Assembly (NCBI GenBank): GCA_946221915.1
Contig: CAMIKG010000023.1
Coordinates: 1 to 56,846 of the forward strand
DNA: 56,846 nt
Direction: 5' to 3'
Source: an uncultured Erwinia sp.
GTDB lineage: Bacteria; Pseudomonadota; Gammaproteobacteria; Enterobacterales; Enterobacteriaceae
Shown: one piece after another, positions 18,090-26,730 of the stretch
How positions within the stretch are numbered: position 1 is the stretch's first letter
Layout of the letters: every line of letters starts with the position of its first letter
Notes under the pieces: model-generated
Told to the model about the DNA's origin: nothing
The model's input: only the letters and a program-made list of their open reading frames with translations
The model's database searches: none
Translations under genes and position numbers: made by a program

Positions 18090-20387
18090 ATGAAATGGAT
18101 TTACTCTGTCAGCCTTGCTGTCACGCTGGCGATGCAGCCAGCGCTTGCCGATGAGCTGTTTGGGCCACACCCGTTAACCCCTGAAGCTCGCGACGCCTTT
18201 GTTACTGATTTACTCACCAAAATGACGCTCGACGAAAAGATCGGTCAGCTGCGGCTGATCAGCGTCGGCCCGGATAATCCGAAAGAGGCGATCCGCGACA
18301 TGATCCAGCACGGTCAGGTTGGCGCCATCTTTAACACCGTCACCCGCCAGGATATCCGCGCGATGCAGGATCAGGTGATGCAGCTCAGCCGCCTGAAGAT
18401 CCCGCTGTTTTTTGCCTATGACGTGGTGCACGGTCAGCGTACCGCGTTTCCTATTCCGCTTGGACTGGCGTCCAGCTGGGATCTTGACGCCGTGGCGCAG
18501 GTGGGGCGGATTTCCGCTTATGAAGCTGCCGATGACGGTCTGAATATGACCTGGGCGCCGATGGTGGATGTGACGCGTGAGCCGCGCTGGGGACGTGGCT
18601 CGGAAGGTTTTGGTGAAGATACTTACCTGACAGCGGAAATGGGCCGCACCATGGTGCAGTCGATGCAGGGCAAAAGTCCGGCGGATCGCTATTCGGTGAT
18701 GACCAGCGTGAAACACTTCGCGGCCTATGGCGCGATTGAAGGTGGCCGCGACTACAATACCGTTGATATGAGCCAGCAGCGCCTGTTCCAGGACTACCTG
18801 CCGCCGTACAAAGCGGCGCTGGATGCTGGCAGCGGCGGCGTGATGGTGGCATTGAACTCGCTGAATGGCGTGCCTGCCAGTGCTGACAGCTGGTTGCTAA
18901 AAGAGGTGCTGCGTGATGACTGGAAGTTTAAAGGCATCACCATCAGCGACCACGGCGCAATTAAAGAGCTGATGAAGCATGGCGTCGCCAGCGATCCGCA
19001 GGACGCCGTCCGCGTGGCGCTGAAGTCGGGCGTCAATATGAGCATGAGCGACGAATACTACAGCAAGTACCTGCCAGGGCTGGTGAAGCGTGGCGCAGTA
19101 ACCGAGCAGGAAATTGATGACGCGGTGCGTCATGTGCTCAATGTGAAATACGATATGGGGCTGTTCAACGATCCCTACAGCCACTTAGGACCAAAAGGCA
19201 GCGACCCGGTCGATACCAATGCCGAAAGCCGTCTGCACCGTGCCGAAGCGCGTGATGTGGCGCGCAAGAGCATCGTGCTGCTGAAAAACCGTCTGGAAAC
19301 CCTGCCGCTGAAAAAATCCGGCACCATAGCCCTGATTGGTCCGCTGGCGGACAGCCAGCGCGATATTATCGGCAGCTGGTCGGCGGCGGCGGTAGCGAAA
19401 CAGGCGGTGACGCTGCGTCAGGGCATACAAAATGCCACTCAAGGTAAAGCGACGCTGCTGTACGCCAAAGGGGCGAATGTCAGCGACGAGAAAGGCATTG
19501 CCGACTTCCTCAACCAGTATGAAGAAGCGGTCGATATTGATACGCGTACGCCACAGCAACTGCTGGACGACGCCGTCGCTACGGCGAAAAAAGCCGATGT
19601 GGTGGTGCTGGCAATTGGTGAAGCGCGCGGTATGGCGCATGAAGCCTCCAGCCGTACCGATATCACCATTCCGCCCAACCAGCTGAAGCTGCTGGAGACG
19701 CTGAAAGCCACCGGTAAACCGCTGGTGGTGGTGCTGATGAATGGCCGTCCGCTGGCGCTGGTGAAAGAGTACCAGCAGTCCGATGCGCTGCTGGAGACCT
19801 GGTTCAGCGGCACCGAAGGCGGTAATGCGATTGCCGATGTGCTGTTTGGCGACTACAACCCCTCCGGTAAACTGCCGTCATCCTTCCCGCGCTCTGTGGG
19901 GCAGGTTCCGATCTACTACAACCACCTGAACACCGGGCGACCGTATAACTTCGAAAAACCGAATAAATACACCTCACATTACTACGATGAGGCGAATGGT
20001 CCGCTGTTCCCGTTTGGTTATGGTCTCAGCTACACCCGCTTTACCGTCTCTCCGGTGAAACTCTCCGCCAGCGTGATGCCGCGTAACGGTAAGGTCAACG
20101 CCAGTGTGACGGTCACCAACAGCGGCAAGCGTGATGGCGCCACGGTGGTGCAGCTGTACCTGCGCGATCAGGTCGCCAGCATCAGCCGTCCGGTGAAGGA
20201 GCTGAAAGGCTTTAAACGCGTGATGCTGAAAGCGGGCGAATCGCAGACGGTGACTTTCCCGATTGATGTCGATGCGCTGAAGTTCTGGAATGCGCGCATG
20301 CAGCATGTTGCGGAGCCGGGCAAATTCAGCGTGATGATTGGACTGGATTCCGCCACGACACAGGACGCGGAATTTACCTATCTGTGA
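18090..20387 (+). CDS. bglX: Periplasmic beta-glucosidase BglX
   Basis: Glycoside hydrolase family 3 enzyme of 765 residues that hydrolyses beta-glucosides in the periplasm. The signal peptide is residues 1-20 (QPALA/DELF). The catalytic nucleophile is Asp287 in ITISDHGA. The second (alpha/beta) domain and a C-terminal fibronectin-III-like domain follow, with RPVKELKGFKRV and EPGKFSVMIG. Identity with E. coli BglX is obvious along the whole length. ATG 18090 gives MKWIYSVSLAVTLAMQ as in E. coli. A strong terminator follows. Confidence 0.96.
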   Translation: MKWIYSVSLAVTLAMQPALADELFGPHPLTPEARDAFVTDLLTKMTLDEKIGQLRLISVGPDNPKEAIRDMIQHGQVGAIFNTVTRQDIRAMQDQVMQLSRLKIPLFFAYDVVHGQRTAFPIPLGLASSWDLDAVAQVGRISAYEAADDGLNMTWAPMVDVTREPRWGRGSEGFGEDTYLTAEMGRTMVQSMQGKSPADRYSVMTSVKHFAAYGAIEGGRDYNTVDMSQQRLFQDYLPPYKAALDAGSGGVMVALNSLNGVPASADSWLLKEVLRDDWKFKGITISDHGAIKELMKHGVASDPQDAVRVALKSGVNMSMSDEYYSKYLPGLVKRGAVTEQEIDDAVRHVLNVKYDMGLFNDPYSHLGPKGSDPVDTNAESRLHRAEARDVARKSIVLLKNRLETLPLKKSGTIALIGPLADSQRDIIGSWSAAAVAKQAVTLRQGIQNATQGKATLLYAKGANVSDEKGIADFLNQYEEAVDIDTRTPQQLLDDAVATAKKADVVVLAIGEARGMAHEASSRTDITIPPNQLKLLETLKATGKPLVVVLMNGRPLALVKEYQQSDALLETWFSGTEGGNAIADVLFGDYNPSGKLPSSFPRSVGQVPIYYNHLNTGRPYNFEKPNKYTSHYYDEANGPLFPFGYGLSYTRFTVSPVKLSASVMPRNGKVNASVTVTNSGKRDGATVVQLYLRDQVASISRPVKELKGFKRVMLKAGESQTVTFPIDVDALKFWNARMQHVAEPGKFSVMIGLDSATTQDAEFTYL

Positions 20388-20396
20388 TGCTGCTCC

Positions 20397-20422
20397 CCCC
20401 GCCCGACAGGGCGGGGCTTTTC
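20397..20422 (+). terminator. Terminator of bglX
   Basis: CCCCGCCC (20397-20404) pairs with GGGCGGGG (20409-20416) around GACA, followed by CTTTTCC. Confidence 0.8.
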
Positions 20423-20479
20423 CGAATAAATTGCTGCGCAGGCGGTAACAAGCCAGCCGTACCTGGTGAGGGCGGCTTT

Positions 20480-21094
20480 TTACTGACTGCGCGCGACCAT
20501 CGCCAGAATCACCTCACACAGTTCATCACACGCCTGCTGTTCGCTGATTTCGCCGCTTACGGCAACAGATGAAAGAGCATCCGCTGCGCCGAGCATCGCC
20601 CAAAGCGCTGCCAGTGAGACACCCTGCGCGCCAGCAAAGGGGGCGAGCGCCTGTCGGCACTTTTCCAGATAACTCACCTGACACGCTTTTCTCAGCTGCG
20701 CCAGTTCCGGCGATCCGCTCAATGCCGCCAGCACATCAGGAATTTCACGCCCTTCAGTCAGCACACAGCTGACGTAGCTGCAGGCGATAACGCGTGCTTT
20801 GTCCGCGACAGTGGGTTCGCTGGCGGCAATCGCGTCATCGATAATACTGTTCTGACGGGTTTCGAAGTCCTGATACAGCGCCGCCAGCAAGCCGTGGCGC
20901 GTGCCAAAATGTTCATACACGGTGGGCTTGGTGATACCAGCGGCGTCGGCCAGACGTCCCAGCGTCAGCGCGTCCGTGCCTTCCTCGCTAATCAGCTGCC
21001 ACGACACCGTAATCAGCTGGCGAAACCGCTCGGCTTTGCTCAGTCGTCTGCGTTTACGCGTGCTATCCGTTGTGACGTCAGTGCTGTTCGACAT
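20480..21094 (-). CDS. TetR-family transcriptional regulator
   Basis: Cytosolic 204-residue repressor-type regulator. The N-terminal helix-turn-helix is seen at about 40-65 (TLGRLADAAGITKPTVYEHFGTR split across helices 2-3), after a basic lead KRRRLSKAER. The C-terminal ligand domain gives no specificity clue. AGAGGTAACC precedes ATG 21094. It lies 119 bases downstream of the flavodoxin-fold oxidoreductase on the same strand and probably controls it, perhaps through the direct repeats near 22040. Confidence 0.85.
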   Translation of the reverse strand: MSNSTDVTTDSTRKRRRLSKAERFRQLITVSWQLISEEGTDALTLGRLADAAGITKPTVYEHFGTRHGLLAALYQDFETRQNSIIDDAIAASEPTVADKARVIACSYVSCVLTEGREIPDVLAALSGSPELAQLRKACQVSYLEKCRQALAPFAGAQGVSLAALWAMLGAADALSSVAVSGEISEQQACDELCEVILAMVARSQ

Positions 21095-21213
21095 GGTTAC
21101 CTCTGATACTGCGCAATACCTGGCAACCCGTTGACGCTTCTGCAGCAGGAATTGCCAGGATGAAACGAGGCATTGTAAGGGGACAAGGTGCGCCCGGCCA
21201 GTAGTGCGCCGGG

Positions 21214-21801
21214 TTAACCAAATATTGTCGCGCCGATTTCGCGCGCGCGGGCAAGATGAGACTCTGCATTATCCCCATCCGTCAGCGACAGCAGTTCAGA
21301 GGTAACCACCTGAGCGCCGACATAATGGAAAATGCCGTGGTCGATTTGCGTTTTCATCGCCGTGCTATAACCGTGTCGCGCATAAGTCCCGGTATCAGCC
21401 GCGCCGATGGCGACCAGGTGCACCCGCAGATGGCCAAGTTTTTTAACCAGTTTTCCGTCGGCGGTTTCGTCATACGCCCAGCCGTTGGTAAAGACGCGGT
21501 CTATCCAGCCTTTCAGCACGCCGGGGAATGACCACCAGTAAACCGGGTAAACCAGCACCAGCGCATCTGCTCGATCGATACGCTTCTGCTCGGCGACAAT
21601 CTCGGCTGGCGTCGCGGCCTGATTACGAAACCGCGCCAGGTCGGCTGCGGAAAATCGCGGATCAAACTCTTCAGCCATCAGGTCGGCAATCTCAGCGAAG
21701 TGCGGTGAGCTGGCGGCGGTCATTCCCTGACTCAGCGCATCGGCAACGGCGTGGGTAAAGGAGCCTTTATCAGGGTGGGCTACAACAATTAATGCCTGCA
21801 T
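21214..21801 (-). CDS. NAD(P)H oxidoreductase, flavodoxin-like fold
   Basis: Predicted FMN/FAD NAD(P)H:quinone reductase of the MdaB/KefF/YwrO superfamily, 195 residues, cytosolic. The N-terminal VVAHPDKGSFTHAV flavin-phosphate loop and VLVYPVYWWSFPGVLKGWIDRVF are family hallmarks. It probably detoxifies quinones or electrophiles. Together with the downstream TetR gene it forms a typical inducible detoxification pair. Function and inducer are unknown. Confidence 0.85.
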   Translation of the reverse strand: MQALIVVAHPDKGSFTHAVADALSQGMTAASSPHFAEIADLMAEEFDPRFSAADLARFRNQAATPAEIVAEQKRIDRADALVLVYPVYWWSFPGVLKGWIDRVFTNGWAYDETADGKLVKKLGHLRVHLVAIGAADTGTYARHGYSTAMKTQIDHGIFHYVGAQVVTSELLSLTDGDNAESHLARAREIGATIFG

Positions 21802-22223
21802 ACAATGATTCCTGTTCAGAGAAAACGATGCTTCGCCCCGGCCGCATCTGCATCAGAAGCATGCCGCTCCTGCGTCGGACGGCAGAGCGTGACTCCGCCT
21901 CTTACCTCAGCGGCAGCCCTGATTTCAGGTGCTGCAACCTGTGCCGCTGCCTTGTCCACCTTACCGCTATGGTGTCGATGGCAACGTTAGCCAGGGCAGG
22001 GTAATGGCACGGCGTTCAAACTAAATACCATTGGTATGTTACCTTTGGTATGTTGTGAATGATTCGCAATGAGTGCGATGGTGTGACAGGCTGTCAGAGA
22101 TTGCGCTGCACCAGAGAAGACATTGCGCTTTTTGAGAGTTTTACCCTTGTCCTGACATGGCGTGAAAGCCGATCCTGCCCTATTCTCGGGGAAAAGGATC
22201 CCTCCACGCTATGTTGAGGCTTT
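21802..22223. other. 422-base gene-free interval
   Basis: No convincing gene is seen on either strand. The only clear structure is the pair of 14-base direct repeats at 22026-22053. The interval carries the promoters for the oxidoreductase (minus strand) and the SUFU-domain gene (plus strand). Confidence 0.6.
22026..22053. promoter_or_regulatory. Tandem operator-like repeats
   Basis: TACCATTGGTATGT and TACCTTTGGTATGT are adjacent 14-base direct repeats. The first is centred on the dyad ATACCA-T-TGGTAT. This is a good candidate operator for the neighbouring TetR regulator, though it lies about 225 bases from the oxidoreductase start. Confidence 0.5.
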
Positions 22224-23333
22224 ATGACACAGTCGCATCTGATTGCTGAGGTGACCAATCAGCAACAAACGCTCACCGCGGTTATTGAACAGGATGAGCG
22301 CGCCGCCTACTTCTATATCTGGCCTGCTGAGCCATTTCGTTCCCGCTTTGCCGTGCGTGGTTGCTGGTTGCGCAATCTGCTGCCGGCCCCGCAGCAGGAA
22401 GATCGGGAAGCAATGGAACAGGGCATCGCCCCGTTGCTCAGCGCCGAGTATTGCCGCACGCTGGAAGCGGAGCCGCCGCTCGATCCCGCTGCGCTGCAAA
22501 TCATCTGGGAACCCAGTGACGACGGTGCGGCTGTCTGGTATCAGGGCCAGCTGCTGGCGGTGATCCCGGGCTGGAGTCTGTATCAGCAGGAGCAGGTGAG
22601 TTTTTCCGCCGGGTGCATCAAAGAGAACCGGCTGACCGCGCCGCTCGGCTCGGCGTCCACCAATCAGTACTATGCGCAGGCGGAAAAACACCGCCACTTC
22701 TGGCGCGACTGGCATGATGGCCATCTGTGGCAGCCGGTGCAGAATGAGATGCTGCAGTGCTACGAAGCGCAGTTCGGCGAATCGATCAAGTATTACGCCA
22801 TCGACCAGGGGCAGTGGCCGCCGATGGCGATCTCCCAGCACTATCATCAGGGCGTCTGGTATTTTCTGACGCTGGGAATGAGCATTCGCCCGATGCCGTG
22901 GGTGGATTTCCTCTATGAAGATCTCGCGCCGCAATACCGCCGCACGGAACTGGCGATGGCGATTGATGCGGAAGTGATGACGGAAGAGAATGCGGTGCAG
23001 ATGGCCAGTGCGCTGGCGGGGTTTGCTCATCTGCCCTGGGCGCGCCTCAGCTGGCTGGGGGAGGGGCATACGCTGGAGTCGTCCGTCGCGCCGGTGGGCT
23101 TTGAGGGCTTTATTCTCTCCGGCGCGCTGGCGCGTGAAGCCGGACAGTTCCCGCTGCCAAAACGTGAAGGAGAGAAAGTGAATCTGCTGTGGACCGCTCC
23201 CATTACCACCGCCGAACGGGAATTCGCCCAGGCGGATGAAAATGGTGGCTATCAGCTGGTGGCACGCCTGCTGCAGTATGGTTCCGGTCATATTTTCCGT
23301 CCCCGTCAGCAGGTGGTGGAAAGCGACGATTAA
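22224..23333 (+). CDS. Suppressor-of-fused (SUFU) domain protein
   Basis: Cytosolic protein of 369 residues without signal peptide or membrane segments. The stretch IKYYAIDQGQWPPMAISQHYHQGVWYFLTLGMSIRPMPW and the later ELAMAID resemble the bacterial SUFU-like domain from about residue 185 to the end. The N-terminal 150 residues, with PGWSLYQQEQVSF, are a separate unassigned module. Bacterial SUFU proteins are sometimes immunity proteins to polymorphic toxins, but no toxin gene adjoins this one. Function unknown; family call is from memory of the fold's motifs. Confidence 0.65.
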   Translation: MTQSHLIAEVTNQQQTLTAVIEQDERAAYFYIWPAEPFRSRFAVRGCWLRNLLPAPQQEDREAMEQGIAPLLSAEYCRTLEAEPPLDPAALQIIWEPSDDGAAVWYQGQLLAVIPGWSLYQQEQVSFSAGCIKENRLTAPLGSASTNQYYAQAEKHRHFWRDWHDGHLWQPVQNEMLQCYEAQFGESIKYYAIDQGQWPPMAISQHYHQGVWYFLTLGMSIRPMPWVDFLYEDLAPQYRRTELAMAIDAEVMTEENAVQMASALAGFAHLPWARLSWLGEGHTLESSVAPVGFEGFILSGALAREAGQFPLPKREGEKVNLLWTAPITTAEREFAQADENGGYQLVARLLQYGSGHIFRPRQQVVESDD

Positions 23334-23536
23334 GCCACTTTTGCTGTTATGCACGACTCTGCCGTGGCGGGAACCGACCCGCCCGGCGGCCTGCCTTCCC
23401 GTCACCACGACACCTCACCCTGCGCGTTTTGCCTTTGCTGCTATTTTCACTCTGCGGTCGTTAATTCGCACGTTTTATCACGATCAATCTGGCACGGGAT
23501 ATGTCAGAATAGTGAGATTAGTCCGAAGGAGTAGTC

Positions 23537-24070
23537 ATGTCTGCAATAGAAGTTATTCTAGTTGATCATCTCGATCGTCCCACCGGCAGGATGGAAAAAC
23601 TGGAAGTTCATGAAAAAGGCCTGCTGCACCGTGCTGTGACGGTTTACGTGTTTAACTCGCAACACCAGCTGTTGCTGCAGCAGCGCGCCAGCGATAAATA
23701 CCATTGCGGTGGTTTGTGGAGCAATACCTGTTGCGGCCATCCTTATCCGCTGGAGTCAACGCAGGATGCTGCAGAGCGCCGCTTGTTTGAAGAGATGGGC
23801 TTGCGCCTGTCACTGACGCCAATGTTTGAACTGAGCTACAACCTGCCGCTCAGCAACGGGCTGACCGAGCATGAGTATGGCCATGTCTATTTCGCCATCA
23901 GCGACGATCTGCCGCAGATCAATCCGCACGAAGCGGATGACTGGCGCTATGCCTCTGTCGACGAGATCCACGCGCAAATGGCTGCCAACCCGCAAGCCTT
24001 CACGCCGTGGTTTTTGCTCACCTTCGCCCGTATTCCCCGCGAACTGCAGCGTTTTACCCGCAAAATGTAA
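23537..24070 (+). CDS. idi: Isopentenyl-diphosphate delta-isomerase, type I
   Basis: Nudix-fold cytosolic enzyme of 177 residues that interconverts isopentenyl and dimethylallyl diphosphate in isoprenoid synthesis. The catalytic cysteine lies in WSNTCCGHP (65-66), followed by the Nudix-type ERRLFEEMG (80-88). Later EHEYGHVYF supplies the second catalytic Glu. A strong ribosome site, GAAGGAG, precedes ATG 23537. Many Pantoea carry idi beside carotenoid genes; here no crt gene is nearby, so this is the housekeeping-type copy. Confidence 0.93.
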   Translation: MSAIEVILVDHLDRPTGRMEKLEVHEKGLLHRAVTVYVFNSQHQLLLQQRASDKYHCGGLWSNTCCGHPYPLESTQDAAERRLFEEMGLRLSLTPMFELSYNLPLSNGLTEHEYGHVYFAISDDLPQINPHEADDWRYASVDEIHAQMAANPQAFTPWFLLTFARIPRELQRFTRKM

Positions 24071-24071
24071 T

Positions 24072-24089
24072 GGCCGGGCGAACCCGGCC
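24072..24089. terminator. Hairpin between idi and convergent MFS gene
   Basis: GGCCGGG (24072-24078) pairs with CCCGGCC (24083-24089) around CGAA. No U-tract follows. Confidence 0.45.
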
Positions 24090-24097
24090 GCTGAACG

Positions 24098-25567
24098 TTA
24101 ACGGACAAAATCCTCCGCATCAACATCGTAACCTGACGGCTCCCAGCGCCACACCAGCAACGCAGCCAGCCCAATCACTGGCGCAAGGGCGATCACCCAG
24201 AACACACCGGTATCCAGCGTGGCCGCCAGCACCGGGAACAGGAACAGCGAAAGCGTGGAACTGGCGCGCACCACCGTCTGGTTAAACCCGACACCGACGC
24301 CGCGCAGGGAAGTCGGATAGCTCAGCGACGCATAGGTCATGGTATGTGCGCCAGGACCAAAGCCCTGACCGAGCAGGAACAGCGCCAGCATCGCGATAGC
24401 GAAAGCGGCCTGCTGGGTATCTTCCGGGCGTCCGGTTAACGCCAGACCCAGCAGCGCCACCAGCTGGAAGCTGTAGCCGAGTACCGTCATTTTCCATGCG
24501 CCGAAACGCGGCACCAGCCGCACCGCCAGCGTGCCGCCGACAAAGGCGAACAACAGATTCAGCGCCAGCGAAATCAGAATAGTGGTCAGCATCGACTGGG
24601 CAAGGAAGCTGGAAATAATTACCGGCAGGCCAAAGGCGACGGCGTTATAGGCGAAAGGCGATACGGTGGAAATGATGGTCGACAGCACCGTACGCTTAAG
24701 GTAAATCCCCTGCAACAGCGCGCCATAGTTACGCCAGCTGGCGCGGCGCACCGGTTTCACCGGCGTCAGCTCCGCATCCGGCGCGACATGCGCGTTGATG
24801 CCATACGACTGGCGCAGGATCGCCGCCGCACCCTGTAAATCCCCCTGGTTAGCCGCCCACACCGGCGACTCACTCATATAGCGGCTGCGAATGGCGATAA
24901 TCACCAGCGCGGGCACCGCGCCAAAGCCGAGGATCAGCCGCCACAGCCAGTCGGTATGGCTTTCCGGCAGCACGGTATACAGCAGCAATACCAGCAGATA
25001 AGAGACGCTGATCGCGGCATACCAGGTCGGGCACCACATGGCGATACTGGCGGCTTTATTACCGCGGCCTTTTAATTTCGAAAACTCGGCGAGAAATGCC
25101 ATGGCGACCGGCAGGTCGATACCCACGCCCATACCCATGACAAAGCGCGCGGCGGCCAGCACATACTCATTCGGGGCAAACGCACAGGCCAGCGCGGCGA
25201 TAACAAAGAACAGCATATCGGCCATAAACACCCGATAACGGCCGATCTTATCCGTCAGATAGCCGCCGATTGCCGCGCCAACAATCGCGCCGAAGGTGAT
25301 TGCCGACGCCACCATACCGGTGCCTGCGGGCGTCAGATTAAACTCGCGCGTGACATCCTTGATGCCAAACGCCAGCGCACCGAGATCGTAGGCATCAAGA
25401 AATACCCCGCCCAGCGCAATGCCAATCACGATACGGGCGTTGCTGCGCGCCTGAGTGCTGTTATTAACCAGTTGCGAGACGTCCGCCGCGCTGCGAATCA
25501 CTTCCGCCTTGCCAGACGGTGTTTCCCCTGCCAGCGCCACATGCGCCGTAGATGTAAATTCAGACAT
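24098..25567 (-). CDS. MFS sugar/metabolite transporter
   Basis: Inner-membrane carrier of 489 residues with about 12 segments and a soluble N-terminal lead of 45 residues. GGVFLDAYDLGALAFGIKD at the first helix and GGYLTDKIGRYRVFMADM in loop 2-3 match the sugar-porter/MHS-like group that includes E. coli YaaU and YdfJ. The substrate is unknown. No clear Shine-Dalgarno precedes ATG 25567. It is divergent from osmF. Confidence 0.82.
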   Translation of the reverse strand: MSEFTSTAHVALAGETPSGKAEVIRSAADVSQLVNNSTQARSNARIVIGIALGGVFLDAYDLGALAFGIKDVTREFNLTPAGTGMVASAITFGAIVGAAIGGYLTDKIGRYRVFMADMLFFVIAALACAFAPNEYVLAAARFVMGMGVGIDLPVAMAFLAEFSKLKGRGNKAASIAMWCPTWYAAISVSYLLVLLLYTVLPESHTDWLWRLILGFGAVPALVIIAIRSRYMSESPVWAANQGDLQGAAAILRQSYGINAHVAPDAELTPVKPVRRASWRNYGALLQGIYLKRTVLSTIISTVSPFAYNAVAFGLPVIISSFLAQSMLTTILISLALNLLFAFVGGTLAVRLVPRFGAWKMTVLGYSFQLVALLGLALTGRPEDTQQAAFAIAMLALFLLGQGFGPGAHTMTYASLSYPTSLRGVGVGFNQTVVRASSTLSLFLFPVLAATLDTGVFWVIALAPVIGLAALLVWRWEPSGYDVDAEDFVR

Positions 25568-25739
25568 GATGTTGTGGATATATTATATGAGTGGAAACAA
25601 CAGCATACTCAGCGCCGGGCGGTGCTTAAATTCGTTATGGTTATAACTCATAACTCTTTTGCGAAAAGGTCAATCCCGGCAAATTCTGTGGCATTACGCC
25701 GATTTTCAGCACTTTTCCATGGCGCAGGTGAGATATGCG

Positions 25740-25746
25740 CTACGCT
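25740..25746 (+). promoter_or_regulatory. Sigma-S-like extended -10 of osmF
   Basis: G-CTACGCT resembles the RpoS extended -10 (KCTAYRCT) and lies about 50 bases before the osmF start. The E. coli osmF-yehYXW operon is RpoS-controlled and osmotically induced. Confidence 0.4.
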
Positions 25747-25797
25747 GATAAAGCCAGCTGATGGCGGCGACTTCATCGATGAAAAGGACAAAAAAAC

Positions 25798-26718
25798 ATG
25801 ACTTTCAAACGATTACGTAACAGCGTATTGGCCGGAAGTGTGCTGATGACGCTGGCGGTAACGGCTTCGGCAGCGGATGCCGTGCGCGTCGGGTCTAAAA
25901 TTGATACTGAAGGCTCCCTGCTGGGCAACCTGATTCTGCAGGTGCTGGAAAAGCACGGGGTGAAAACCGTCAACAAAATCCAGCTGGGCAACACCCAGGT
26001 GGTGCGCGGCGCAATCACCGCCGGTGAGCTGGATATCTATCCGGAATATACCGGCAACGGTGCGTTCTTCTTCCATGATGAGCAGGACGCGGCGTGGAAA
26101 AACGCCAAAGCGGGTTACGAGAAGGTCAGGACGCTGGATCAGCAGCAAAATCAGTTAACGTGGCTGACGCCAGCGCCTGCCAATAACACCTGGACCATTG
26201 CGGTGCGCAGCGATCTGGCGCAGAAAAATCAGCTGCATTCACTGGACGATCTCAGCCGCTATCTCAAACAGGGCGGCGAATTTAAGCTGGCCGCTTCAGC
26301 GGAGTTTATTGAGCGTCCCGATGCGCTGCCCGCTTTCCAGAAAGCCTATGGTTTCCAGCTGAGCCAGCAGCAGCTGTTATCGCTGGCGGGAGGTGATACG
26401 GCGGTCACCATCAAGGCCGCTGCGCAGCAAACGTCCGGCGTCAATGCGGCGATGGCGTATGGCACCGATGGCCCGGTGGCGGCGCTGGGCCTGCAAACCC
26501 TCAGCGATCCAAAAGGCGTGCAGCCGATTTATGCGCCAGCGCCGGTGGTGCGCGATGCGGTGCTGAAACAGTATCCGGATATCGCCAAGTGGCTGCAGCC
26601 GGTGTTTGCCTCGCTGGATGAACAAACGTTACAGCAGCTGAATGCGAAGATTGCCGTCGAAGGGCAGGACGCCAAACGCGTGGCGGCGGATTATCTGCAA
26701 CAGAAAAACCTGCTGTAA
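25798..26718 (+). CDS. osmF: Osmoprotectant-binding periplasmic protein OsmF (YehZ)
   Basis: Solute-binding protein of the OsmU (YehZYXW) ABC system, implicated in glycine-betaine-type uptake at high osmolarity or low pH. The 306-residue product has a signal peptide ending near residue 24 (VTASA/AD). VGSKIDTEGSLLGN, GELDIYPEYTGNGAFFF and AMAYGTDGPVAALGLQTLSDPKGVQPIYAPAPVVR match E. coli OsmF almost residue for residue (the last shown in pieces). It is the first gene of a four-gene operon. Confidence 0.95.
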   Translation: MTFKRLRNSVLAGSVLMTLAVTASAADAVRVGSKIDTEGSLLGNLILQVLEKHGVKTVNKIQLGNTQVVRGAITAGELDIYPEYTGNGAFFFHDEQDAAWKNAKAGYEKVRTLDQQQNQLTWLTPAPANNTWTIAVRSDLAQKNQLHSLDDLSRYLKQGGEFKLAASAEFIERPDALPAFQKAYGFQLSQQQLLSLAGGDTAVTIKAAAQQTSGVNAAMAYGTDGPVAALGLQTLSDPKGVQPIYAPAPVVRDAVLKQYPDIAKWLQPVFASLDEQTLQQLNAKIAVEGQDAKRVAADYLQQKNLL

Positions 26719-26730
26719 GCCGCGCCGCTG

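Noticed and set aside
22209..23408. 399-codon open frame opposite the SUFU-domain gene
   Set aside because: Its predicted protein has shadow composition (Arg/His/Gln-rich) and no recognisable motif, while the plus-strand frame has a coherent fold signature.
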